Shown: positions 1 to 4,886, counted from the stretch's first letter. The stretch is DNA of 5,088 bases from WHSM01 sp050701635 (GCA_050701635.1 JBOGDF010000380.1:1-5088), one strand, 5' to 3'. The notes: generated by a model not told the origin, from the letters alone. Numbers and translations: made by a program.

Positions 1-386
1 GGCTGGCGGAGGCGGCGGCGCGTGGCGACGGCGAGGCGGTGTCGCGGGCACTGGCGGCGGAGGTGCCGCCGGAGCTGCGCGCGGACCCGGCGGCGAACGC
101 GTTCCTCGGGCAGCAGGCTCGGACCCTGCTGTCACCCGGACTGTCCAGCGCGCTGCCGGGGTTGGCCGGCAGGACCGCGGTGCCGGAGCTGAGTGTGCTG
201 CGGCGAGTCACCGCGCCGGCGCTGGTGCTCGGCTGTCGCGGCGACCGGCTGCACCCCGGGTCGATCGCGCAGCGGCTCGCCGCCGCGCTACCCGGCGCCA
301 CCCTCCACCTGTACGCCGCCCCCGGCGTCCTCTGGAACCAGCGCGCCGACCTGCGCGCGCGGATCTCCTCGTTCCTGTCCGCCTGA
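1..386 (+). CDS. alpha/beta-fold hydrolase, C-terminal part (5' end outside window)
   Basis: The reading frame is open from base 3 to the TGA at 384-386 and gives about 127 residues of a C-terminus; the true start lies upstream of the window. The segment LRRVTAPALVLGCRGDRLHP matches the late part of alpha/beta hydrolases: a strand (ALVLG), then a turn with an Asp (GDRLHP) where the acid of the catalytic triad sits. The helix SIAQRLAAALPGA, a last strand (TLHLY) and a C-terminal helix ending ISSFLSA follow. In most members a catalytic His follows the last strand. Here the text reads AAPGVLWNQR with no His, so this may be a variant or non-canonical hydrolase. The nucleophile elbow is outside the window, so substrate and exact function cannot be given. 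The fold is fairly sure, the role unknown. The nearest downstream terminator candidate is the hairpin at 499-531. Confidence 0.7.
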   Translation, partial: LAEAAARGDGEAVSRALAAEVPPELRADPAANAFLGQQARTLLSPGLSSALPGLAGRTAVPELSVLRRVTAPALVLGCRGDRLHPGSIAQRLAAALPGATLHLYAAPGVLWNQRADLRARISSFLSA

Positions 387-498
387 CGGCGGGTCGGCGA
401 TACCGGGGCGTGCGCCGTTGCGTGTGGGCTTGGTTACAAGGACCATGTACGTACGCGTGTCGATGCGGGGATTCGCCGTACCGGCCGCTATAAAGGGT

Positions 499-531
499 GA
501 GGCCCCGCAAAGTATGAGTTTGCGGGGCCTC
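499..531. terminator. perfect 13-bp hairpin, probable bidirectional terminator
   Basis: The arms GAGGCCCCGCAAA (499-511) and TTTGCGGGGCCTC (519-531) are perfectly complementary around a 7-nt loop. The stem is GC-rich with A/T at its tip and sits 112 bp after the hydrolase stop. Neither side has a long U tract, which is usual for actinobacterial terminators. On the minus strand the stem is followed by ACCCTTTATAG, somewhat T-containing. It could end both the hydrolase transcript and a small minus-strand transcript from about 679. Confidence 0.65.
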
Positions 532-559
532 GTTCGGTCTCGGGTGACGCTCTCGACCT

Positions 560-625
560 TCACGGATCTCCGGGTGGACCCGCCCTCCGCGTCACCGGCG
601 GCTCGAAGACTTGCGCCTCCGACAT
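560..625 (-). CDS. possible 21-residue small ORF
   Basis: On the minus strand an ATG (625-623) opens a frame that ends at TGA (562-560). It would encode 21 residues starting MSEAQVFEPP and ending PPGDP, rich in Pro and acidic near the front. A weak purine stretch (GAGGG) lies a few bases before the ATG. The ORF ends 28 bp before the hairpin at 499-531, and a promoter-like pair lies upstream at 686-715, so it fits inside a compact unit. I recognise no family. The ORF is short enough to arise by chance, and the unit may equally be a non-coding RNA. Confidence 0.2.
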   Translation of the reverse strand: MSEAQVFEPPVTRRAGPPGDP

Positions 626-685
626 GGGCCCTCAAGTGATCCGATCCCGTCCCCTTCCGGCGAACCTTCGGAGGACGTGGAGTTA

Positions 686-715
686 GTTCTACTCCTGGCC
701 ATCCTTACGCCGCAA
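686..715 (-). promoter_or_regulatory. possible minus-strand promoter of a small transcript
   Basis: Read on the minus strand, TTGCGG (715-710) and TAGAAC (691-686) are separated by 18 bp and resemble -35 and -10 boxes. Transcription would start near 679 and run to the hairpin at 531-499, giving a transcript of roughly 180 nt. This rests on weak consensus matches only. Confidence 0.25.
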
Positions 716-815
716 GGGATTCACGAAACTTTCCGGTGCCACTTTTCCGACACTCGGCGTGTCCTCTCGACACGCTCCCCGTGGGCCGCTACGAGGCGCC
801 TGTGCCGGGCCACGT

Positions 816-868
816 TTTGTGGTCAAGTTGCTGTCTGGAGGCCCGGCAGGCAGCAACTTGACCACAAA
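816..868. repeat. 18-bp perfect inverted repeat (22-bp stem with one G·T)
   Basis: The left arm TTTGTGGTCAAGTTGCTG (816-833) is the exact reverse complement of the right arm at 851-868. Pairing extends inward by four more positions (834-837 with 847-850), one of them a T·G wobble, leaving a 9-nt loop. The right arm ends 19 bp before the -10 box of the alanyl-tRNA editing gene, so it covers where a -35 would be. It could be an operator, a terminator for upstream transcription, or a dispersed palindromic repeat. No T tract follows on the plus strand. Confidence 0.7.
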
Positions 869-887
869 CCTGGAGTGCCGCCGGCGG

Positions 888-899
888 TAGGTTGGGGCG
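888..899 (+). promoter_or_regulatory. -10 box of a leaderless promoter before the editing gene
   Basis: TAGGTT (888-893) fits the actinobacterial TAnnnT -10 pattern and is followed by 6 bases and the ATG at 900. Transcription would start at or very near the ATG, which explains why no clear Shine-Dalgarno sequence is seen. No good -35 is visible; that position is occupied by the right arm of the 816-868 inverted repeat. Confidence 0.45.
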
Positions 900-1640
900 A
901 TGGGTGTGACGCATCAGCACGGACGTACGCATCGGCTCGACTGGGAAGACCCGACGCTGCGGGAATGGGACTGTACGGTGCTCGCCGCCGACCCCGAGCA
1001 GGGGATCGTGCTGGACCGGTCGGCGTTCTATCCGGGCGGGGGCGGGCAGCCGCCGGACTACGGCGTACTGCTGTGGCAGGGCGTACAGACCCGGATCGTG
1101 GGGACGCGCAAGGGCGACGACCTCTACCTGATCCCGGAGGAGGGCGCCCCGCTTCCGCCGGTGGGCGGCCAGGTGCACGGCGCGATCGAGGACGAGCGGC
1201 GGAGCCGGCTGATGCGTACCCACTCCGGGTTGCATGTTCTGGGTGGGGTGGTGTTCCGCGACTTCGGGGCGCTGGTCACCGGCGGCAACATGGAGCCGGG
1301 CGAGGCGCGGATGGACTTCAACCTGCCCGAGGTGCCGGCCGGGTTCAAGCAGACCATCGAGGAGCTGGTCAACGCCGAGGTCTCGGCCGATCGGGCGATC
1401 TCGGCGCGGATCGCCCCGCGCGCGGAGGCGCTGGCGATCCCGGACATCATCCGTACCCAGCAGAATCTGATTCCCGACGACGTCGAGGACATCCGGATCG
1501 TCGACATCGACGGGCTGGACGTCCAGGCCGACGGCGGTACGCACGTCGCGTCCACCCGCCAGGTCGGCCGCGTCACCGTGGTCAAGGTCGAGAACAAGGG
1601 CCGCCAGAACCGCAGAATCAGGATCCGCCTCGCGGACTAG
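900..1640 (+). CDS. alaX: alanyl-tRNA editing protein (AlaX family, AlaRS editing-domain homologue)
   Basis: This 246-residue protein matches free-standing relatives of the alanyl-tRNA synthetase editing domain, which in trans hydrolyse Ser or Gly wrongly attached to tRNA-Ala in the cytoplasm. The N-terminal beta-barrel part carries the signature FYPGGGGQPPDYG (residues 43-55). The editing core has the metal motif HxxxH as HSGLH (H108, H112). The second motif, usually CGGTH, is here DGGTH (211-215), followed by VASTRQVG as in the family. So the Cys ligand is replaced by Asp, which may be a subfamily trait or may change metal binding. Length suits the medium-size AlaX class. The ATG at 900 is preferred because of the -10 box 6 bp upstream and the good N-terminal fit. 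The TAG stop is made of a TA target base pair plus the first G of a mobile element. Family assignment is firm; substrate is inferred from the family. Confidence 0.9.
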   Translation: MGVTHQHGRTHRLDWEDPTLREWDCTVLAADPEQGIVLDRSAFYPGGGGQPPDYGVLLWQGVQTRIVGTRKGDDLYLIPEEGAPLPPVGGQVHGAIEDERRSRLMRTHSGLHVLGGVVFRDFGALVTGGNMEPGEARMDFNLPEVPAGFKQTIEELVNAEVSADRAISARIAPRAEALAIPDIIRTQQNLIPDDVEDIRIVDIDGLDVQADGGTHVASTRQVGRVTVVKVENKGRQNRRIRIRLAD

Positions 1641-1852
1641 GGCCTGTCCTGTGGATCTTGGTCGAGCGAGACAGGTGCCAGGCGGCTGCGAGGGTGCCGA
1701 CTCCCTCGATGCCTCACGCCCGGGACTCGGCACCCTCGCCGGCAAGGCGCAGGTTCGTCCGGATACCGGTGTTGTATCCGGACGGTTCTGCAACGCCGCC
1801 GGTCGTCGTCTGGTGCCTGTCGCAGCCGACTGAAGATCTACAGGACAGGCCC
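1640..1852. mobile_element. 213-bp MITE-like non-autonomous element with terminal inverted repeats and TA duplication
   Basis: The ends are inverted repeats: the left end GGGCCTGTCCTGTGGATCTT (1640-1659) matches the reverse complement of the right end in 19 of 20 bases, with looser similarity continuing inward. TA flanks both sides (1638-1639 and 1853-1854), as a target duplication. No transposase frame fits inside; the interior holds two strong hairpins (1688-1705 with 1722-1739, 17 of 18 pairs; 1756-1766 with 1774-1784, 11 perfect pairs). The reconstructed empty site is CTAA, which fits the YTAR target of IS5-family elements; IS630/Tc1-type elements also use TA. It was probably moved by a transposase encoded elsewhere. 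The family link is inference, the structure is directly visible. Confidence 0.85.
1688..1739. repeat. internal hairpin of the MITE-like element
   Basis: Arms 1688-1705 and 1722-1739 pair at 17 of 18 positions around a 16-nt loop. A second hairpin lies at 1756-1784 with 11-bp arms and a 7-nt loop. Together they could stop readthrough from the editing gene, so the element may act as that gene's terminator. Confidence 0.7.
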
Positions 1853-1890
1853 TAACCGTCTGGCATCGGTGGCCGGCCCCGGCCGCATCT

Positions 1891-1946
1891 CATGATCATG
1901 GGGCCCTTCACGTAGTCATGACTACGTGAAGGGCCCCATGATCATG
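1891..1946. terminator. perfect 56-bp palindrome between convergent genes, probable terminator
   Basis: From CATGATCATGGGGCCCTTCA (1891-1910) to the mirror end at 1946 every base pairs: two 28-bp arms with no spacer. The symmetry stops sharply on both sides. It abuts the TGA stop (1949-1947) of the minus-strand GatB/YqeY gene and lies 38 bp after the MITE-like element on the other side. As RNA it would form a very stable hairpin from either strand, so a bidirectional terminator is the simplest role. No T tract follows. It might also be a dispersed repeat or a protein-binding site. Confidence 0.7.
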
Positions 1947-2414
1947 TCAGGCGGTGAGCTGGCGGCGTACCTCCTCGGACAGCTTGCGCCCGTCGGCCCG
2001 CCCGGCCGCCTTCGCCTGCACCGCCTTCATCGCCGGGCCCATCTGCGGCATCCCGGAAAACCCGTGCTCGGCCAGGGTGTCGCGTACCAGCTCGGCGATC
2101 TCGTCGTCAGAGAGCTGTTTCGGGAGGTACGCCGCCAGCGCCTGCTCCTCCGCCCGCTCCTTGCTCGCCAGCTCCGGCCGGCTCGCCGCGTCGAACGCCT
2201 CCGCCGCCTCGCGCCGCTTCTTGGCCTCCTTGGTGAGCACCGCCAGCACCTCGTCGTCGGACAGCTCACGCGCCTGCTTGCCGGCAACCTCGGCGTTGCG
2301 TACGGCGGTCAACGCCATCCGCAGAGTCGAGGTCAGCAGCTCGTCGCGCGCCTTCATGGCGCCGCGCAGATCGCTCTCGAGACGTGCCTTCAGTGGGCGA
2401 GTGAGTTGGCTCAT
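1947..2414 (-). CDS. GatB/YqeY domain-containing protein
   Basis: The 155-residue product is a stand-alone GatB/YqeY-domain protein, the tRNA-binding helical domain also found at the C-terminus of the GatB subunit of Asp/Glu-tRNA amidotransferase. Visible family features are the start LKARLESDLRGAMKARDE with TLRMALTAVRNAE, the LSDDEVLAVLTKEAKKRREA helix, EEQALAAYLPKQLSDDEI, and the closing part GMPQMGPAMKAVQAKAAGRADGRKLSE. The length equals that of typical YqeY proteins. The role of the free form is not well defined; a link to tRNA handling is inferred from the domain. The ATG at 2414 is chosen because the family N-terminus begins there and TAGTTT lies exactly 7 bp upstream, a leaderless promoter layout. 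The same frame stays open much further upstream, but that part lies antisense to the phosphoesterase and is not coding. It is divergent from that gene across 24 bp. Confidence 0.92.
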   Translation of the reverse strand: MSQLTRPLKARLESDLRGAMKARDELLTSTLRMALTAVRNAEVAGKQARELSDDEVLAVLTKEAKKRREAAEAFDAASRPELASKERAEEQALAAYLPKQLSDDEIAELVRDTLAEHGFSGMPQMGPAMKAVQAKAAGRADGRKLSEEVRRQLTA

Positions 2415-2438
2415 GGCGGAAAAACTACCCTGACAGGT
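2415..2438. promoter_or_regulatory. 24-bp bidirectional promoter with overlapping mirror -10 boxes
   Basis: Plus strand: TACCCT (2426-2431), 7 bases, then ATG at 2439. Minus strand: TAGTTT (2427-2422), 7 bases, then ATG at 2414. Both fit TAnnnT and both predict transcripts beginning at the start codon. The two boxes share the self-complementary TA at 2426-2427, so they are placed symmetrically. No good -35 is seen for either; both would lie inside the opposite gene. There is no convincing Shine-Dalgarno for either gene. Confidence 0.6.
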
Positions 2439-3323
2439 ATGCGCAGAGGTACAGCTTTGACTCTTGCCCTGGGCGCCGCCGGCCTGGGCGTCCTCGGATA
2501 CGCCACGCTCGTGGAACGGGTGCGCTACACCCTGCGCCGGTACGACGTACCGGTGCTGGAGCCCGACACCGAGCCGCTGCGGCTGCTGCAGATCTCCGAC
2601 CTGCACCTGACACCCGGCCAGCACGGCAAGATCGAATGGGTCGCTGGACTCGCGGCGCTCGACCCCGACCTGGTGCTGCTCACCGGCGACAACCTCGCGC
2701 ATCCCGACGCGGTGCCGGGCGTGCTCGAGGCGCTGGTGCCGTTGCTGGACCGGCCGGGAGCGTTCGTCTTCGGCTCCAACGACTACTACGGGCCGGTGCT
2801 GAAGAACCCGTTCACGTACTTCAACCCGAACCGGAAGCGCCTGATCGGCGAGGAGCTGCCCTGGCAGGAGCTCCGCGACGGCCTGCTCGCCGCCGGATGG
2901 GCCGACCTCAACAACGCCCGTACGCTGCTGAAAACCGCCGGCCGGGTAGTCGAGCTGGTCGGCGTCGACGACCCGCACCTGGAACGCGACCGGTACGAGT
3001 CGGTGGCCGGCTCGGGCTCGCCGGAGGCCGAGGTCCACATCGGACTCACCCACTCCCCCGAGCCCAGAGTGCTGGACGAGATGGCCGCCGACGGCTTCTC
3101 ACTGCTGCTCGCCGGCCACACCCACGGCGGGCAGGTATGCGTCCCCGGGTACGGCGCACTGGTCACCAACTGCGACCTCGACCGCCGGATGGCGCGCGGC
3201 CTGCACCCGTACGGCCCCGCCTGGCTGCACGTCTCCGCGGGCCTCGGCACCAGCCCGTACGCCCCCGTACGCTTCGCGTGCCCACCCGAGGCCAGCCTGC
3301 TCACCCTGATCCCCCGCAGCTGA
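2439..3323 (+). CDS. membrane-anchored calcineurin-like metallophosphoesterase (YkuE/YaeI-like)
   Basis: The 294-residue protein has all blocks of the calcineurin-like metallophosphatase fold in order: DLH (D54, H56), GDN (83-85), GSNDYYG (112-118, with the canonical GNHD/E block replaced by SND), H205 in LTHSP, and GHTHGGQ (226-232). These residues bind two metal ions and hydrolyse phosphoester bonds. Residues 4-24 (a Gly/Ala/Leu stretch after MRRG) form one hydrophobic helix, so it is probably anchored in the membrane; the MRR end favours a cytoplasmic N-terminus and an outward catalytic domain. Relatives such as YkuE act on cell-envelope lipids; the substrate here is unknown. The ATG at 2439 is preferred over earlier in-frame starts because upstream residues would overlap the divergent GatB/YqeY gene and because TACCCT sits 7 bp before it. 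Fold assignment is firm. Confidence 0.9.
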   Translation: MRRGTALTLALGAAGLGVLGYATLVERVRYTLRRYDVPVLEPDTEPLRLLQISDLHLTPGQHGKIEWVAGLAALDPDLVLLTGDNLAHPDAVPGVLEALVPLLDRPGAFVFGSNDYYGPVLKNPFTYFNPNRKRLIGEELPWQELRDGLLAAGWADLNNARTLLKTAGRVVELVGVDDPHLERDRYESVAGSGSPEAEVHIGLTHSPEPRVLDEMAADGFSLLLAGHTHGGQVCVPGYGALVTNCDLDRRMARGLHPYGPAWLHVSAGLGTSPYAPVRFACPPEASLLTLIPRS

Positions 3324-3359
3324 CCAGACACCCACGCGCGGCCTCCGCGGCGGGTCGGC

Positions 3360-3365
3360 TACTAT
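3360..3365 (+). promoter_or_regulatory. possible -10 box for tRNA-Pro
   Basis: TACTAT lies 36 bp before the mature tRNA 5' end, which would leave a leader of about 30 nt to be removed by RNase P. No clear -35 is found 16-18 bp upstream, so this is a tentative call. Confidence 0.35.
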
Positions 3366-3401
3366 TGGCCGGCGGTGCCTCCGGGCAGCCGTACGCAATA
3401 C

Positions 3402-3478
3402 CGGGGTGTGGCGCAGCTTGGCAGCGCGCTTCGTTCGGGACGAAGAGGCCGTGGGTTCAAATCCCGCCACCCCGACCA
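3402..3478 (+). tRNA. tRNA-Pro (anticodon CGG), CCA encoded
   Basis: The 77-nt sequence folds as a full cloverleaf. The acceptor CGGGGTG (3402-3408) pairs with CACCCCG (3468-3474), followed by discriminator A and an encoded CCA (3476-3478). The anticodon stem CTTCG/CGAAG encloses TTCGGGA, giving anticodon CGG, which reads CCG proline codons. The T arm GTGGG-TTCAAAT-CCCGC has the usual TTCAA loop. The first base C at position 1 is typical of bacterial tRNA-Pro. A strong terminator follows 5 bp later, and accessory genes begin beyond it, so the 3' end is a plausible integration site. Confidence 0.97.
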
Positions 3479-3482
3479 ACCC

Positions 3483-3525
3483 AAGGCCCTGACCAGCGGA
3501 AACGCCGGTCAGGGCCTTGATTATT
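3483..3525 (+). terminator. intrinsic terminator of tRNA-Pro
   Basis: AAGGCCCTGACC (3483-3494) pairs perfectly with GGTCAGGGCCTT (3507-3518). After one A·C mismatch three more pairs (3496-3498 with 3503-3505) close a GAAA tetraloop. The stem is followed by GATTATTATTG, a T-rich tail. It begins 5 bp after the encoded CCA. Confidence 0.9.
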
Positions 3526-3755
3526 ATTGCCTCGAATACGACTCGCTCACCCTTTACTCATCCTTTTCCCGCCTGTGGCGCTCCACGTCTTCGGGATTCC
3601 CGGTGAGGCTGGCGCCGGCCGGCACCTCGGCACGAAGGAAGCGGGAAGCGGGTCACGCCGAGTCGGCCCGGCGGTGCTCAAGGCTCGTGTCGAAACACGT
3701 TGGCCGCCTGCGTGGTCGGAGCCGGTGGTCCTGCTCCCTACCGCCTTGCGGGTGC
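3526..3755. other. gene-poor stretch between tRNA-Pro terminator and accessory genes
   Basis: No supported gene is seen in these 230 bp. On the minus strand a 32-codon frame without a start (3652-3557, stop at 3556-3554) reads ...FLRAEVPAGASLTGNPED... and ends EKDE. Its composition is protein-like and it could be the tail of a decayed gene, but I recognise no family. A roughly 20-bp imperfect direct repeat occurs at 3671-3691 and 3748-3769; the second copy includes the metallopeptidase stop. There is no second copy of the tRNA 3' end here. Confidence 0.4.
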
Positions 3756-4340
3756 TCAGGCTCGTTTCTGTGCCGCTCGCTGTGCGATGAGCCGGGCTCC
3801 GGTGGCGTTCAGGCGCCACCGGGCGAATTCGACGCTGACGTCGTAGAGGTCAGCGACCTCCTCATCGCTAATCTTCCTCACCGCAGCCCGACGCGCGGCG
3901 GCTGCGGGGAGGAGGAGCTCGCCGGAAAGTTCCGCAGCCTCCTGCTCCATCTGCTTGGTCGATGGGTTGCGGCAGCCGCGCTTGCCGTCGGTGAACAGGA
4001 TCCGGTCGAACTCGTGCTCGAGCAGCAGGTGGGCCATCTCATGGGCGAGGTTGGATCGGCGACGGCGAGGCGTGTGGACCGGGTTCTCGACGATGAACTG
4101 GCCGGTCCCGTTCGGCACGAGTGCGGCCGACCAGACTCCGGGCTGCATCTTGGTGAAGTAATCGATCGCTTCCTGTGGACAGCCAGCTTCGGCGAGGTCG
4201 GCCAGCGAGTACACGTCGACGCCGTGTTCCTCGGCAAGGCGGTAAGGGCACAGCCGCTGGAACTCGGTCAGGCCGAGGTCTACACGGCGGATCTCGACGG
4301 CTAACCGCCCGAGCTCAGCCTTATTCCACCTCTTTGCCAT
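3756..4340 (-). CDS. ImmA/IrrE-family zinc metallopeptidase, CapP-like candidate
   Basis: This 194-residue protein has the ImmA/IrrE pattern: the helix NLAHEMAHLLLEH with the zinc motif HExxH (H100, E101, H104), then QEAAELSGELLLP (133-145), where E134 is the likely third ligand and the ELLLP end is typical. N-terminal residues 23-50 resemble the usual lead-in (FQRLCPYRLAEEHGVDVYSL). Family members cut a partner repressor, as ImmA cuts ImmR and IrrE cuts DdrO, often on DNA damage. The partner is evidently the HTH gene just upstream: the two reading frames overlap by 20 bp (4321-4340), implying translational coupling. Next to a CD-NTase gene this pair matches the arrangement of the CBASS regulators CapH and CapP, an inference from motifs and order. 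Cysteines C31, C54 and C123 are present; one could mask the zinc, but nothing here proves it. No signal peptide; cytoplasmic. Confidence 0.88.
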   Translation of the reverse strand: MAKRWNKAELGRLAVEIRRVDLGLTEFQRLCPYRLAEEHGVDVYSLADLAEAGCPQEAIDYFTKMQPGVWSAALVPNGTGQFIVENPVHTPRRRRSNLAHEMAHLLLEHEFDRILFTDGKRGCRNPSTKQMEQEAAELSGELLLPAAAARRAAVRKISDEEVADLYDVSVEFARWRLNATGARLIAQRAAQKRA

Positions 4341-4734
4341 GGCTCATCGGCGTCGATTTGCGGCGTGCGGTGTTCAGTCGCAGCGCCGCTTCAAACACCT
4401 CTTGGAGACGGTCCTTCTCCTCCTCGCCGAAGTCGTTGCGGGCACGCAGGAGGGCGCCGACCTCAGCCAGGAGCTCTGGCGGTTCCGTGCCAGCCTGGTT
4501 GGCATCGGGACGGTTGTCCCTGGTGAAGGCTTCGGCGGGCATCTTAAGCCACCTAGTGAGGGAAAGGAACGCGTCCACGTCGGGCCGGTCGCCGTTGGCC
4601 AGCCGGGTCATCGTCGAGGGACTGCAGCCCACCTCCGCGGCCAACTGCCGCCATGACAGGCCCTTGCTCCGTCTTGCTCCATCGAGGGCGGCGTACAGCC
4701 GAGGCACGTCAATCTTGGTCTTGGTCTTGGTCAT
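4321..4734 (-). CDS. XRE-family HTH transcriptional regulator, CapH-like candidate
   Basis: This 137-residue protein has an N-terminal helix-turn-helix (about residues 14-66): LSWRQLAAEVG is helix 2 with the turn, and CSPSTMTRLANG gives the recognition helix with the usual S..T...L.NG pattern. A Pro/Asp-rich linker (about 72-86) leads to a charged C-terminal helical part (87-121) that may mediate dimerisation or contact the peptidase. The start codon is followed by KTKTKTK from a 6-bp tandem repeat. GAGGGG lies 10 bp upstream of the ATG and fits a ribosome binding site. It is first in a two-gene operon with the metallopeptidase, divergent from the CD-NTase gene. The likely role is repression of its own operon and the CD-NTase gene through the two sites in the spacer, relieved when the peptidase cleaves it. 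The HTH is firm; the CBASS role is inferred. Confidence 0.87.
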   Translation of the reverse strand: MTKTKTKIDVPRLYAALDGARRSKGLSWRQLAAEVGCSPSTMTRLANGDRPDVDAFLSLTRWLKMPAEAFTRDNRPDANQAGTEPPELLAEVGALLRARNDFGEEEKDRLQEVFEAALRLNTARRKSTPMSHGKEVE

Positions 4735-4774
4735 GGGCTGGGGTCCCCTCTCGTGGATGAATCACCTTTCTATC

Positions 4775-4796
4775 AGTGTTCGACAAACAGAACAGC
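4775..4796. promoter_or_regulatory. operator-like site 1
   Basis: AGTGTTCGACAAACAGAACA and the next two bases share AGTGTTCGA, alternating A positions and AAC with site 2, aligned over 22 bp. It contains the half-site pair TGTTC...GAACA with 8 bp between. It overlaps the place where the -35 and spacer of a minus-strand promoter would be, suiting autorepression of the HTH gene. Confidence 0.5.
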
Positions 4797-4800
4797 ACAT

Positions 4801-4828
4801 GCTAGTGTTCGATATATCAAACGCTAGC
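4801..4828. promoter_or_regulatory. operator-like site 2, 28-bp near-palindrome
   Basis: From GCTAG (4801) to CTAGC (4828) the sequence is symmetric at 12 of 14 positions, centred on GATATATC. Its core starts 29 bp after the matching start of site 1. It lies between the divergent genes and is the better palindrome of the two, so it is the likely main binding site of the HTH dimer. Confidence 0.6.
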
Positions 4829-4873
4829 GCGATCTCGTCACATATGCAAGATCTGCGACTGACTCAGCCGACT

Positions 4874-4886
4874 CCTCCGACGGAGG
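4874..4886 (+). promoter_or_regulatory. ribosome binding site inside a small hairpin before the CD-NTase
   Basis: GGAGG (4882-4886) lies 6 bp before the GTG at 4893 and decides this start. Directly before it, CCTCC (4874-4878) with a GAC loop pairs perfectly with it, so the ribosome binding site can be masked in a 13-nt hairpin. Confidence 0.6.

Larger units (their letters stand above)
387..899. other. 513-bp gene-poor intergenic region
   Basis: No convincing long gene is present on either strand; the longer open frames here have no recognisable motif and look like shadows of GC-rich DNA. What can be seen is a perfect hairpin at 499-531, a possible minus-strand promoter and 21-codon ORF at 560-625, a small 7-bp hairpin at 757-763/769-775, and the long inverted repeat at 816-868. 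The rest is unassigned. Confidence 0.6.

Noticed and set aside
1640..1852. Hairpin-rich block as a CRISPR array or structured riboswitch
   Set aside because: There are no regularly spaced direct repeats, and terminal inverted repeats with TA on both sides explain it better as a mobile element.
611..1855. Long plus-strand frame (414 codons) across the editing gene and MITE
   Set aside because: It is a shadow in another frame of the editing gene, rich in Arg/Gly/Ala, without a motif, and crosses the inverted repeat and the mobile element.
1926..2438. In-frame N-terminal extension of the phosphoesterase starting inside the palindrome
   Set aside because: It lies entirely antisense to the well-supported GatB/YqeY gene and has no family similarity; the ATG at 2439 has its own -10 box.
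2415..3053. N-terminal extension of the GatB/YqeY protein to 368 residues
   Set aside because: The extra part is antisense to the phosphoesterase, and the family N-terminus matches the start at 2414.
3671..3769. Imperfect roughly 20-bp direct repeat as attachment sites
   Set aside because: The copies differ by indels, are only 77 bp apart, are unrelated to the tRNA 3' end and one includes the peptidase stop codon; probably a small local duplication.
3375..4304. Long plus-strand frame (309 codons) running from the tRNA across the peptidase gene
   Set aside because: It runs through the tRNA gene and terminator and then antisense to the HExxH peptidase; no domain is visible.
4714..4731. 6-bp tandem repeat (CTTGGT units) at the start of the HTH gene
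   Set aside because: Only about three units, encoding the KTKTKTK start; too short to call a phase-variable repeat, and in-frame unit changes would only add or remove Lys-Thr.
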